From the NCBI RefSeq assembly GCF_902459685.1, contig NZ_CABPSF010000003.1, forward strand, positions 620,001 to 684,000: 64,000 nt of DNA, given 5' to 3'. The notes beneath the pieces were generated by a model. That model saw only the letters and a list, made by a program, of their open reading frames with translations. It was not told where the DNA came from and did not search any database. The position numbers and the translations under genes were made by a program. Every line of letters begins with the position of its first letter. The first letter of the stretch is position 1. The DNA comes from Pandoraea iniqua. Its GTDB lineage: Bacteria; Pseudomonadota; Gammaproteobacteria; Burkholderiales; Burkholderiaceae. Positions 27,333-38,274 of this stretch are shown here, piece after piece.

Positions 27333-29267
27333 ATGCCGACAACACCCGAACCCGGCCGCCGCGTCGCGTGGATTTCACGACTGGCGCGGCTCGAGCCCGT
27401 TGCCTTTTCCCGCTGGGACGCCCTGCATGCGGCATTGTCCGTCGCCATTCCCACGGTCGTGGGGGTTGCGATCGGACAAGGCGCCAACGCCTCGCTGTTC
27501 GCACTGGGCGCCCTGCCCGCCATCACCGGCGACCGCACCGGCCCATATCGCGCCCGCGCCCGTTCGATTCTGCTGACCGTGGCGACCGGTGTCGCCGGGT
27601 TCTACGCGGGCATGCTCATCCACAATGTCGGCTTGCAGAGCCATTGGCTTGCGCATGTCTTGCTGCAAGTGGCGATTCTGCTGCTGAGCTTTATCGGCAC
27701 GTTCGGTAATGTGGCGTCCGCCGCGACGCTTCAAGGGGCGGTCTATCTGATCGTCGGCTGGGGGCTCGCGCTGCCGCCGCCCGAGTGGCGCGCGCCGTTG
27801 CTGCTGGCGGCGGGGGGCGTCTTCAGCGTGATGCTCATGGCGATTCACTGGTTGCGGCATCCCGGCGCTGCCGAGCGCGACGCCGTGGCCGCCATCTATC
27901 AGCAACTGGCCAACGTCCTCGACGCGAGTGGCACGCCTCGCGTACGGCTCGCGCGGCGTTCGCTGGAAAATGCGATTGCGGCGGCCTACGACACCTTGCT
28001 CACAGCCAGTGCCAGCACCACCAGCGGTTGGGAAGTGCTGGAGCGGCGCGCGGCCCAGATATTGGCCGCAGAACCCGTCACGGCGGCCGTGATCGGACTG
28101 GCGCAGAGCGGCCAGCCGTTGCCGGCCCCGCTCGGCCGTGCCCTTTATGCGATGGCGCGCAGCATTGCCGGCGACCGGCCGGTCAACGTGAGTGCTGCGG
28201 CCGACACTGCCACCGACAACCATGCCCCCACGCTCGCCGCTGCGCTGCATCGCGCCGAACCTCTGCTGACGGGCACCGTTCACGCTGCCGAGCCGCCGCT
28301 CGTAGCACTTGCGCGCCATCAGGCGCGGGCGCCCGCCCATCCACGCTGGATGCCGAAGTGGCCGTGGCCCGATGTATGGCGCTATCTCGTGCGCATCGGG
28401 CTGTGCGTGCTCGCGGCGCAGATCTTCATCGCCGTGGCCGAATTGCCGCGCTCGTATTGGGTGCCGCTGATCGTCGTGGTGATCTTCAAGCCCAACTACG
28501 GCTCGGTGTTTGCGCGCGCGCTGCAAAGCGGCGTGGGCAGTATCGTCGGGGTCGCGCTGTCGGCGGCGGTCGTGGCGATCGACCGCAACGGTCTGGTGAG
28601 CTTCGCCGCGTTGATTCCCCTCGCGGCGTGTCTGCCGTGGGCCCTGCGTCGCAACTACGGGTTGTTCAGCGCGCTGTTGCTGCCGATTCTCATGCTGGTG
28701 ATGGGGGCGTTGCAGCCGGGGAGTCAGGACATTGCGCTCGCGCGGTTCATCGACGCCGTGGCCGCGTGCGGCATCGTGCTGCTCGTGGGCTACCTGCCGT
28801 GGGCGAAGTGGGAACGGCGGCAGTTGGACGAACGGGTTGCCATCGCGCTCGACGCGCTGGGCCGCTATGCCGCGCTGGCCGATACACGTGATGCCGATGC
28901 CGCGTTTGCCGCCAGACGTGCCACTTACAAGGCGCTCGACGATGCCCGCGTTGCGTTGCAACGTGCGATGTCCGAGCCGCCGCTGGTGAGCCGCCGTGCC
29001 GCGCGCTGGTGGCCGGCGCTCGTGTCGCTGGAGCGCGTGGCCAATGCGATCACCGATACCGTCCCGCACGGCGACGATCACGACGCGACAGTGCATCCGG
29101 CGGCGGCCGTGCTCACCCATATGGCGGCGGCACTTCGCCACGGGGGGCCGGCACCCGACCTGCCTGCGGCGCCTGTGCCGGGTATCGACCGAATGCTCGA
29201 CGAGGCGCTGCGCGAGGCCATCGGGTTGCTGTTTACCGCGCCGGCGGACGAGAAATCCGCAGCCTGA
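27333..29267 (+). CDS. FUSC-family inner-membrane exporter (aromatic acid/YccS type)
   Basis: 644-residue protein with two blocks of about five to six membrane segments (near residues 25-170 and 350-490), each followed by a cytoplasmic helical part; this duplicated layout is that of the FUSC/AaeB group, which exports aromatic carboxylates. The first block holds ALPAITGDRTGPYRARARS and the second WVPLIVVVIFKPNYGSVFARALQ, the family's conserved loops. No ribosome-binding site is obvious before the ATG. No membrane-fusion partner is adjacent. Confidence 0.85.
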   Translation: MPTTPEPGRRVAWISRLARLEPVAFSRWDALHAALSVAIPTVVGVAIGQGANASLFALGALPAITGDRTGPYRARARSILLTVATGVAGFYAGMLIHNVGLQSHWLAHVLLQVAILLLSFIGTFGNVASAATLQGAVYLIVGWGLALPPPEWRAPLLLAAGGVFSVMLMAIHWLRHPGAAERDAVAAIYQQLANVLDASGTPRVRLARRSLENAIAAAYDTLLTASASTTSGWEVLERRAAQILAAEPVTAAVIGLAQSGQPLPAPLGRALYAMARSIAGDRPVNVSAAADTATDNHAPTLAAALHRAEPLLTGTVHAAEPPLVALARHQARAPAHPRWMPKWPWPDVWRYLVRIGLCVLAAQIFIAVAELPRSYWVPLIVVVIFKPNYGSVFARALQSGVGSIVGVALSAAVVAIDRNGLVSFAALIPLAACLPWALRRNYGLFSALLLPILMLVMGALQPGSQDIALARFIDAVAACGIVLLVGYLPWAKWERRQLDERVAIALDALGRYAALADTRDADAAFAARRATYKALDDARVALQRAMSEPPLVSRRAARWWPALVSLERVANAITDTVPHGDDHDATVHPAAAVLTHMAAALRHGGPAPDLPAAPVPGIDRMLDEALREAIGLLFTAPADEKSAA

Positions 29268-29440
29268 GCCGAAGACGCCGTGGCGTCGCTTTGCCCGGCG
29301 AATCGCCAACGCAGGCATAATGCGCACTTCCGGCGCGTACCTGCGTGACCTCTGAAGGCGCTCGTGCGATGTTCCACAGCGCCCTCCGACACCCCCGCCG
29401 CACCCCACCACGCGCCGCCACGCTTTTCAGAAGACTACGC

Positions 29441-30607
29441 ATGAACACTACCCCGACGCTCGCCTGGACCGAAGACGGTCGCCCCGTCACCGCCCGCTGG
29501 CGCTCCGAAGCCGGCGTGATGCCGCCGCGCCGCGTCGAAGTCGTCGACGACACCGTCAATGCCGACGATGCCTACCACCTCGCCTGCGGCGGTACCGCCC
29601 TGCTGTATCGCGGCGATTACCAGAACGCGCGTCAGCTGATGCAAGCCATGGCGCGCCGCGTCGACCGCCCTGCACACCGCCCGCGCCGCAAGCCGTCGAC
29701 CAAGGATGCGGCGCCCGTCGTCGCCAGCCCCGCCGATGCGTTCCATAAGCACCGCATGGCGCAGGCCCAGCGCGCCCGCATTCTGGGCATGGTGCTGATT
29801 CCCCTCGACGCCGATTACGGCATTCCGCTGCGCCGCGCGCCCGACGTGCGCGAAGCGTGTGCCGAAGCCTGGGGCGCGCCTGACGAACAGCCGTCCGTAG
29901 CGTCGCTGCGTGAAGTGCTCGGCTTGATCGGTGCGCATGAGTGGCGCAAGAAAGGCGTGGCAATCCCTGCGCTGGGTAACACCATTCACCCGTGGTACGG
30001 CGTGTTCTCGCCGGTGCGTGGCGAGTATCTTCAACTGATCGAACAGGCACCGCTGCCGAACACGACGCTCGCGTTCGACATCGGCACCGGTACCGGCGTG
30101 ATTGCTGCATTGCTGGCACGCCGTGGCGTGCAGCAGGTCATCGGCACCGATCGCGATCCGCGCGCACTGGGTTGCGCACGCGAGAACATTGCGCGTCTGG
30201 GGCTGGAGCGTTCCGTGAAGATCGCCAATGTCGATCTGTTCCCGGAAGGCCGTGCGCCGCTGGTCGTCTGCAACCCGCCGTGGCTGCCGGCCAAGGCCAA
30301 TGCGCCGATCGAGCATGCCGTCTACGACCCGGACAGCCAGATGCTCAAGGGCTTCCTGAACGGGCTCGCCGCGCATCTGAGCCCCGGCGGCGAAGGCTGG
30401 CTGGTGTTGTCCGATCTGGCAGAACATCTGGGGCTGCGCACCCGCGAGACCCTGCTGTCGTGGATTCACGGTGCTGGTCTGGTCGTGCTGGCGCGTCACG
30501 ATATCCGCCCGAAGCACCCCAAGACTGCCGACGCCAACGATCCGCTGCATGCGGCACGCCGCGTCGAAGTGACGTCGCTCTGGCGTCTGGGCGTTCGTCC
30601 GGCCTGA
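29441..30607 (+). CDS. Class I SAM-dependent methyltransferase with NPPW motif
   Basis: 388 residues: a helical N-terminal part of about 190 residues and a Rossmann methyltransferase domain with motif I (DIGTGTGVIAALLARRG) and the catalytic NPPW in VVCNPPWLP. The NPPW/Y motif is that of N6-adenine or N5-glutamine methyltransferases (RsmC, RlmG, PrmC groups), so an rRNA or translation-factor target is plausible. The open frame starts at 29345, but ATG 29441 begins the conserved part. It stands alone between the exporter and a convergent flavoprotein gene. Confidence 0.8.
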   Translation: MNTTPTLAWTEDGRPVTARWRSEAGVMPPRRVEVVDDTVNADDAYHLACGGTALLYRGDYQNARQLMQAMARRVDRPAHRPRRKPSTKDAAPVVASPADAFHKHRMAQAQRARILGMVLIPLDADYGIPLRRAPDVREACAEAWGAPDEQPSVASLREVLGLIGAHEWRKKGVAIPALGNTIHPWYGVFSPVRGEYLQLIEQAPLPNTTLAFDIGTGTGVIAALLARRGVQQVIGTDRDPRALGCARENIARLGLERSVKIANVDLFPEGRAPLVVCNPPWLPAKANAPIEHAVYDPDSQMLKGFLNGLAAHLSPGGEGWLVLSDLAEHLGLRTRETLLSWIHGAGLVVLARHDIRPKHPKTADANDPLHAARRVEVTSLWRLGVRPA

Positions 30608-30665
30608 GTGTGATCCTGCCCGAGTCAACGAGACCGGGCATGTCATCAAAGCGCGGGCGTGACGA

Positions 30666-32072
30666 TCAGGGCGCTGGGGGAGTCTTCAGCGACTGAAGAT
30701 AAGCGGCAGCCCCATCGCCGGCCACGCACGCGCTGGCAAAACAAGCTGTGAGGAGATAGCCCCCCGTGGGGGCTTCCCAGTCGAGCATTTCTCCCGCGCA
30801 GAACACCCCCGGCAATGCACGCACCATCAGGTGCTCGTCCAGCGCTTCGAGTCGAACGCCGCCGGCGCTGCTGATGACTTCCGCAATCGGCCGTGGTCGC
30901 AGTAGCGTCAGAGGCAATCGTTTAATACCGGCCGCGAGCGCCGCCGGATCGCTGAACGTCTCGCGCGGCAGACACTCGCGCAACAATCCCGCCTTTACCC
31001 CCGCAATCCCCAGCCGGCTTTGCAGATGGCTCGCCATCGAGCGCGAGCCACGCGGGTGCGCCACTTCGTCGGCAACGCGTTGTGGCGTCCAGTCGGGCAG
31101 CAGATCGAGAAACACCTGCGTACCCTGCGTCCCGTCTGTCCCGTGGTTATTCAGAATCGCGTCGCGAATGGGGGCCGACAACGCGTAGATCAGACTGCCT
31201 TCCACGCCATGCTCGGAGATCACGAACTCGCCTTGGCGCGTGGTGCCGTCCGGCAGCGTCATCGTCACCGACTTGACCGGTTCCCCCGCAAATTTGCTGC
31301 GCATGTGCGGCGTCCAGTCCGCTTCGAAGCCCATGTTGGCCGGCAGTAACGGGGCCACATCGACGTTTCGATCGCGCAGCCAAGGCACCCAAGCGGCGTC
31401 GGAGCCTAGTTGCGGCCAGCTCGCACCGCCGAGTGCCAGCACCACGGCGTTGGCGGTGACATGGCGCTCGCCCTCCGGCGTAGCGAAGCGAAGGCGTTGC
31501 GAAGCCTTCGCCGTGCTGTCGGGCACGTTGGGCACGTTGGGCACGTTGTCGGGCTGCCACCCCAGCCAGCGGTGCCGCACGTGCAGCCGCACGCCTGCGG
31601 CACGCAATCGCGCCAGCCACGCGCGCAACAGCGGCGCGGCTTTCATATCCACCGGAAACACGCGGCCGGAGGTGCCGACAAACGTGTCGATGCCCAGCCG
31701 GTGTGCCCACGTGCGAACGTCGTCGGCACTAAAGCGCCGCAACCATTGGCCGACCGCATCCGCGCGCGTGCCATAGCGCGCCACGAATGGCTCGGCGGGC
31801 TCGCCATGCGTCAGGTTCATGCCGCCTTTGCCTGCCATCAGAAACTTGCGGCCCACCGAGGGCATGGCGTCATACACGTCGACGCGAAAGCCCGCCGCCG
31901 ACAACACCTCGGCCGCCATCAGCCCCGCCGGACCGGCACCGATCACGGCAACGTCGACTGTGCCTGCCGCTGCCGGTGCCGCAGCCGGTGCGGCTGGCAC
32001 TGCGTCGGCAGGCTGCGGGCCGGAGGCAGTCGGAGAATCGGAGAGTGTCGTCGGGTCGGCAGGTACAGTCAT
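30666..32072 (-). CDS. HI0933/YhiN-family flavoprotein (NAD(P)/FAD-dependent)
   Basis: 468-residue flavoprotein. After an unusual Pro/Ala-rich leader of about 40 residues comes the FAD-binding GAGPAGLMAAEVL and the family's RKFLMAGKGGMNLTH signature. The C-terminal FAD contact is AGEMLDWEAPTGGY. Members are annotated as aminoacetone oxidase-like enzymes but the physiological substrate is not settled. No methionine lies between the leader and the FAD motif, so the ATG at 32072 is kept although no ribosome-binding site is clear. Confidence 0.85.
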   Translation of the reverse strand: MTVPADPTTLSDSPTASGPQPADAVPAAPAAAPAAAGTVDVAVIGAGPAGLMAAEVLSAAGFRVDVYDAMPSVGRKFLMAGKGGMNLTHGEPAEPFVARYGTRADAVGQWLRRFSADDVRTWAHRLGIDTFVGTSGRVFPVDMKAAPLLRAWLARLRAAGVRLHVRHRWLGWQPDNVPNVPNVPDSTAKASQRLRFATPEGERHVTANAVVLALGGASWPQLGSDAAWVPWLRDRNVDVAPLLPANMGFEADWTPHMRSKFAGEPVKSVTMTLPDGTTRQGEFVISEHGVEGSLIYALSAPIRDAILNNHGTDGTQGTQVFLDLLPDWTPQRVADEVAHPRGSRSMASHLQSRLGIAGVKAGLLRECLPRETFSDPAALAAGIKRLPLTLLRPRPIAEVISSAGGVRLEALDEHLMVRALPGVFCAGEMLDWEAPTGGYLLTACFASACVAGDGAAAYLQSLKTPPAP

Positions 32073-32276
32073 GCGAAATCAGTGAGGTGGCGAGTGAAAG
32101 TGAAACGCGAAGTGCAAAGTACGAAGTACAGCGAAGGTCGGCATTGTCCCATACCGAACCCGTTCGCCGGGCGACGCGCGTCGCGTTACAATCGCTCCCC
32201 CGCCGTTGGTCCATCACGCTTCCCGCACCGGCTGCCCGTCGTTGCCGGATGTCATTGCATTCATTGGAGCCCCCAA

Positions 32277-33017
32277 ATGTCGTCTGACGATCAAGCGTCC
32301 GTGGGACGTACCTCCTACGCCAGCTTCGCCAAGCGTTACTCCGAAATCGCCGTCTCCAAGCCCCACAACGCCTTGTACGAGCGCCCCGCCACGCGCGCAT
32401 TGCTCGGCGCCGTTGCCGGATTGCGGGTACTCGACGCGGGTTGTGGCCCCGGCATCAACAGTGCGTGGCTGGCGGAGCAAGGCGCGACCGTACACGGCTT
32501 CGACGTCACGCCGGAGATGATCGAACTGGCTCGCGAGCGCTGTGCCGGCCTGCCGGCCACGTTCGAGGTTCAGGATCTGGGCGCGCCGTTCGCTGGCCTT
32601 GCCGACAACAGTTTCGACGCGATCGTGAGCGCGCTGGCGTTGGATTATGTGGAAGATCTGGCGCCGACGTTCCGTGAGTTTGCACGGGTTGCCCGGCCGG
32701 GCGCGACGCTGGTCTGGTCGATGGGGCATCCGATGCGCGACTGGATCGACGAGCGGCTGCGGCGCAACCGGCCCTACTTCGACACGACGAAGTTCGGCAT
32801 GTACTGGAGCGGTTTTGGCGAGCCCAAGCCGTACGTCGAGTCGTACCGCCGGCCGTTGGCGGGCATTCTCAATGCGGCAGCAGACGCGGGCTGGCGAATC
32901 GAGCGCATGGTCGAGCCGCTGCCGTTGCCTGAAATGGCGGCGGTCGATAAGCGACTGTTCGACGAACTCTCAGAGTCGCCTGCGTTCATGTGTCTGCGGG
33001 CACGTCTGGGCGAATAA
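32277..33017 (+). CDS. Class I SAM-dependent methyltransferase (UbiE-like)
   Basis: 246-residue methyltransferase with motif I VLDAGCGPG (about residues 49-57), GFDVTPEMIELAR as motif II and the DAIVSALALDYVED stretch as motif IV. It belongs to the small-molecule group; substrate unknown. The ATG at 32277 has a GGAG box 8 nt upstream and fits the family start; the longer open frame upstream runs antisense to the flavoprotein gene. Confidence 0.85.
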   Translation: MSSDDQASVGRTSYASFAKRYSEIAVSKPHNALYERPATRALLGAVAGLRVLDAGCGPGINSAWLAEQGATVHGFDVTPEMIELARERCAGLPATFEVQDLGAPFAGLADNSFDAIVSALALDYVEDLAPTFREFARVARPGATLVWSMGHPMRDWIDERLRRNRPYFDTTKFGMYWSGFGEPKPYVESYRRPLAGILNAAADAGWRIERMVEPLPLPEMAAVDKRLFDELSESPAFMCLRARLGE

Positions 33018-33074
33018 CGATTGCAGGCCGTCCCCTGAGCGGGTGACGGCTTCCCAGCCTGATGCTGTGATCGA

Positions 33075-33278
33075 TCAGCGCGATTCCGGTTGTTCGTCGC
33101 GGGCGCCCCAAGGGATGAGCATGGTGGCCATCAGGGTTGCGCCGACGATCACCGAAGCAACGCCGTAGTGGGCGATGTTGGGGAGATCGAAGAGCAGACC
33201 GTGGATCGTGGCGAACATACCGCCAAGCATCACGAACGCCGAGATAGCGGCAATGACGACGCGGGTATCGGAGCACAT
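33075..33278 (-). CDS. Small membrane protein, copy A of a paralogous pair
   Basis: 67 residues with two predicted membrane helices joined by a short loop (FATIHGLLFDLPNIAHYG) and a charged C-terminus after MLIPWGARDE. It is clearly a paralogue of the gene at 33499-33705: RVVIAxIxAF, LGGxFATIHGLL and VMLxPW are shared. Ribosome-binding site GAGGTG upstream of the ATG. I do not recognise the family; the pattern suggests a small stress or envelope protein. Confidence 0.75.
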   Translation of the reverse strand: MCSDTRVVIAAISAFVMLGGMFATIHGLLFDLPNIAHYGVASVIVGATLMATMLIPWGARDEQPESR

Positions 33279-33450
33279 ACGTCACCTCACAGCGAGTCCA
33301 CGCCCGTTGCGAAGCGAAGAGGATCCGGCGACCGCGCGGCCCCGAGGGCAAGAAAGCCGATGCCGGGGAGTCGGTAATGTCGGAGGGCTTCGACGGCGTC
33401 CCTCGATTCCAGTGTAGGACGCGCCACGCCAAATAGTTAACCGCGCTGAC

Positions 33451-33478
33451 GGCGACATCCAATGATTGGAATGTCGCC
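33451..33478. terminator. Strong hairpin between the paralogous small genes
   Basis: Arms GGCGACATCCAAT and ATTGGAATGTCGCC pair with one bulge and almost no loop, 21 bp past the stop of the 33499-33705 gene on the minus strand. No T run follows, so it may be an mRNA 3'-end stabiliser rather than an intrinsic terminator. Confidence 0.5.
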
Positions 33479-33498
33479 GGCCGATGTCGGGTCGGCCG

Positions 33499-33705
33499 CT
33501 ACTGCCCTTGTTTCTCGCGTTCTTCGTCGCGTGGCCACGGCGTGAGCATGACGACGATGAAAAGGATACCGAACAGCACGGTGACAACACCGCCGTGCAT
33601 CACGTGCGAGCGATCATAGAGAAGTCCGTGAATCGTGGCGAATGCGCCACCGAGCGTCATGAAGGCGGCGATAGAGGCAATAACGACGCGGAATTCGGAA
33701 CCCAT
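33499..33705 (-). CDS. Small membrane protein, copy B of a paralogous pair
   Basis: 68 residues with the same two-helix plan as copy A: RVVIASIAAFMTLGGAFATI, a loop with HGLLYDRSHVMHGG, a second helix and a charged tail after MLTPWPRDEE. The ribosome-binding site AAGGAG is 5 nt before the ATG, so expression should be good. An Anr/FNR-type box lies about 120-130 bp upstream. Function unknown; the pair may respond to oxygen limitation. Confidence 0.78.
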   Translation of the reverse strand: MGSEFRVVIASIAAFMTLGGAFATIHGLLYDRSHVMHGGVVTVLFGILFIVVMLTPWPRDEEREKQGQ

Positions 33706-33823
33706 GGCGACTCCTTATGGTTATCGGCGATGCACCGCAGATGTCACGCTTTGAGCGGCAACACCAGTGTACGCCGAACCCGAAGGCAAGCCTATTGAGT
33801 CGTACGCCTATACAAATCCGAAT

Positions 33824-33837
33824 TTGACGGGGATCAA
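33824..33837 (-). promoter_or_regulatory. Anr/FNR-type box upstream of small membrane gene
   Basis: TTGACGGGGATCAA matches the TTGAY-N4-ATCAA consensus on the plus strand. It lies about 119 bp before the start of the 33499-33705 gene; a TATAGG at 33812-33807 or CAATAG at 33797-33792 could be the associated -10 element. Confidence 0.5.
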
Positions 33838-33950
33838 GGTCACCGGCCGGCACTACCGTTGGCGACCTTGCCGGGCGCGGCTGCCGAACCGTCATCCGCG
33901 CCGCCATCCGCGCTCGGAGGCGAGCGCGATGACGGGAGCAGTCTACCGCC

Positions 33951-34253
33951 CTAGCGGCGAGCTTCTTGCCGCTTGGCTTCCCTCACCCAGCGAAAGTGGC
34001 CGCTGCGCAGCAGCACCGGGCCGACGAGGCCCATCGAAAGATAGCGCCGGGCCAGCGCTTCGATATCCGTCCGCCCGTGTTCGAACGCGTGCAACAGGTC
34101 GTCGGCTCGCGCCGAGTAGGCGCCGAAGTGGTCTTCGAGCGCCTCAGCCGACACCGCGCAATCGATCTGTCGCCCGTTCACCCGTACGGCGAACTCGATC
34201 GTCAGATCTTCGTAATTGAACACGGGGCCGTATTCCGGAAAATTGATTGGCAT
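33951..34253 (-). CDS. DUF1488-family protein
   Basis: 100-residue protein with the family hallmark VSAEALEDHFGAYS and the NFPEYGPVFNYEDLTIEFAV start. Members are small cytoplasmic proteins of unknown function that are widespread in Burkholderiales. An earlier in-frame start at 34334 exists, but the ATG at 34253 fits the family N-terminus and has an AGGGG box about 9 nt upstream. It is not close enough to its neighbours to suggest an operon. Confidence 0.8.
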   Translation of the reverse strand: MPINFPEYGPVFNYEDLTIEFAVRVNGRQIDCAVSAEALEDHFGAYSARADDLLHAFEHGRTDIEALARRYLSMGLVGPVLLRSGHFRWVREAKRQEARR

Positions 34254-34473
34254 GGCGGCACCCCTGGTTGGCGAAATGACGCGATTGACGTGTCGGCCGA
34301 CACGTTGCATCCAGCATAGTGCATCGCTGGCCAATGCGCGAAACGTCTCGCTTATCGGTTCGTCACTTCCGATTTAGGAAGGTTCACGCCCAGTGGCCAT
34401 TGCAGTAGTTACATTAAATCATCGACTTAATTCACTGATTCAATGCAACTATCCGCCACACCCCACTGCCGGC

Positions 34474-35040
34474 TCATTTGCCGGATTTCACCCCATCCAC
34501 GAAGGCGACGAAGCCTGCGAGGAAGTCACTCAGCTGTTTGCGCACCGCGTCGTCCTGCAAATTGCCGTCGGCATCCACCACCTTGTTCGCGTGCGAGACC
34601 AGCAGCCGCCCTTGCCACCATGGCGTGGTTTGCAACGTCCGCAGAACCGGCAACCATGCGTTCTGACTGAGGATCGTGCCGAACCCGCCCGGCGATGCGC
34701 CCATCAGTGCCACCGGCTTGTTGCCGAAGACGCGTGCGCTATCGGCAGGCGGTCGCGATAGCCAATCGATGCCGTTCTTGAACACGCCCGGGATGCCGTT
34801 GTTGTACTCCGGCGTCACGAGCAGCAGGCCGTCGGCATCGGCGATGGCGTCCTTGAGGGCGGTGACGGCGGCGGGAATGCCCTCGCTTGCCTCCACGTCG
34901 CCGTCATACAGCGGAATGCCGTGCAACGTGTGGACGTCGAGCGTCACGCCGGCGGGCGCTACCGCTTTGGCTGCCCGCAACAGTGCCGTGTTGTACGAGC
35001 CCTTACGCAGGCTGCCGGACACTCCAACGATTTTGGTCAT
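34474..35040 (-). CDS. NADPH-dependent FMN reductase (chromate/quinone reductase-like)
   Basis: 188-residue flavodoxin-fold reductase. GVSGSLRKGSYNTALLRAA is the FMN phosphate-binding loop, and VTPEYNNGIPGVFKNGIDW and GASPGGFGT are the other FMN/NADPH contacts. The group reduces quinones, chromate or azo dyes with NADPH and protects against quinone redox cycling. Full length for the family. It stands alone, 51 bp upstream of astB in the same direction, and could be co-transcribed with it only if the order were reversed, since it lies on the 3' side. Confidence 0.88.
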   Translation of the reverse strand: MTKIVGVSGSLRKGSYNTALLRAAKAVAPAGVTLDVHTLHGIPLYDGDVEASEGIPAAVTALKDAIADADGLLLVTPEYNNGIPGVFKNGIDWLSRPPADSARVFGNKPVALMGASPGGFGTILSQNAWLPVLRTLQTTPWWQGRLLVSHANKVVDADGNLQDDAVRKQLSDFLAGFVAFVDGVKSGK

Positions 35041-35091
35041 CGACGCGACTCCTTGGTCTGAGAAAAAGATGCGAAAGCAGCAAAAGAGGTA

Positions 35092-36453
35092 TCAGGCGTT
35101 CCGCTGGAACGCATAGAGACTGCCAAGGCCGAGCAGCGCGGTGAGTTCGTCGAGCGCCGTACGGCATTCGTCAAGCAACACGGGATCGGCGAGATCGGCC
35201 ACCGCCAAGCGGTCGCGATAGTGGCGCTTGACCCACTCGGTCAGCACCGCGTAGCGCGCGTCGTCGATCCAGAGTGCGGCATGCGCCGCCGCGCGCTCTT
35301 CTTCCGTCAACACCACCCGCAGACGCAAACACGCCGGGCCGCCGCCGTTGCGCATGCTTTCGCGCAAATCGAACACATGCAACTCGCGAATCGGGCCGCC
35401 GCTCGCCACCAGCGATTCGAGATAACGCCACACCGCCGGGCGCTCCCGGCACTCCTGCGGCACGACAAGCCGCATGCCACCGCCCGCCTCCGGCGAACGC
35501 GCGAGCAATTGGCTGTTGAACAGATAGCTGCCGACCGTGTCGTCCATCGAGACGTCGTCACTCGACACTTCCACCACGTGGAGTTCACTGCCCTGCGCGG
35601 CGAGCCGTGCACGCAACGTCGACAACACCGCCGCCTGATCGAGGAAGGCCCGTTCGTGACAGAACAGCACGTTGCCGTTGCCCACGGCAATCACATCGTT
35701 GTGGAAGACCCCCGCATCGATGGCGTCCGGGTGTTGCTGAGCAAACACCACCGCGTCGTCGGCGAGCCCGTGCAAACGAGCAACGGCCTGACTCGCCTGC
35801 AACGTCTGCCGCGCCGGGAATCGTTGCGGTGTCGGTGCGCTGGCGAGGTCGTCGCGGCCGTAGACGAAGAACTCGACGCCACGCTCGCCATAGGCCCCAC
35901 ACAACCGCGTATGGTTTGCTGCACCCTCGTCGCCCAGCGATGGCCAACCGGGTAACGCGTCGTGATGGGCGAAGCGCCGCTCATCCGGAAATGCGGCACG
36001 CAGAATGCGCGACGTGGTCTCGTGTTCGATCGCGCGATGCAACTTGCTACACAGATTGGCGGCCGTGAAATGCACCCGTCCATCCGCTGTGTCGGCCGAC
36101 GGGCTCACCGTCGCCGCATTGGCCGTCCACATGCTGGCCGCCGAACAGGCAGCCCCCAGCAACCCCGGCGCGGTCCGGGCCGCGTCGCGAATCACTGCGT
36201 GGTCATCGCCAGAGAAACCCAACGTGCGCAGCAATGCCACCGACGGCCGTTCCTGCGGCGGCAATACGCCCTGTGCGTAGCCAAGATCGGCCAGTGCTTT
36301 CATCTTGGCCAGCCCCTGCAACGCCGCTTCGCGCGGATTCGAGACCCGGTTGGCGTTGTTCGCCGACGCCACGTTACCGAACGACAATCCCGCGTAGTTG
36401 TGCGTGGGGCCGACCAATCCGTCGAAGTTGGCTTCGAGGGCGATACGCGTCAT
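35092..36453 (-). CDS. astB: N-succinylarginine dihydrolase AstB
   Basis: 453-residue enzyme of the arginine succinyltransferase pathway: it hydrolyses succinylarginine to succinylornithine, CO2 and ammonia. The N-terminus [19 protein letters not shown] is diagnostic. The catalytic residues of the amidinotransferase fold are visible: His in AANHTRLCG, His in [10 protein letters not shown] and Cys in [11 protein letters not shown]. The ATG at 36453 is chosen over an upstream start because it begins the conserved region. It follows astD by 63 bp in the same direction. Confidence 0.95.
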   Translation of the reverse strand: MTRIALEANFDGLVGPTHNYAGLSFGNVASANNANRVSNPREAALQGLAKMKALADLGYAQGVLPPQERPSVALLRTLGFSGDDHAVIRDAARTAPGLLGAACSAASMWTANAATVSPSADTADGRVHFTAANLCSKLHRAIEHETTSRILRAAFPDERRFAHHDALPGWPSLGDEGAANHTRLCGAYGERGVEFFVYGRDDLASAPTPQRFPARQTLQASQAVARLHGLADDAVVFAQQHPDAIDAGVFHNDVIAVGNGNVLFCHERAFLDQAAVLSTLRARLAAQGSELHVVEVSSDDVSMDDTVGSYLFNSQLLARSPEAGGGMRLVVPQECRERPAVWRYLESLVASGGPIRELHVFDLRESMRNGGGPACLRLRVVLTEEERAAAHAALWIDDARYAVLTEWVKRHYRDRLAVADLADPVLLDECRTALDELTALLGLGSLYAFQRNA

Positions 36454-36516
36454 GAGCAAGTCCTGAAGAAACAAGAAGCGTGAAGAGAATTTACGAAGAT
36501 TGTCGCCGAGTCAAAA

Positions 36517-38133
<1,617 letters not shown>

Positions 38134-38274
38134 CTACGATGTCACACTGCCGACACGGAATCGACACGCATAGAATACGAATCTGTTGGAAGCTGCCCGC
38201 GCCGAGCCTACCCTTTTGTGGCGACGCTTTGCCGCGAGTGGCTGTTATTCGATGCTACCGAGGAGATTTTCCCT

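Noticed and set aside
32085-32140. GAAGT/GTAC short repeats before the UbiE-like methyltransferase
   Set aside because: Degenerate and without fixed period; probably chance.
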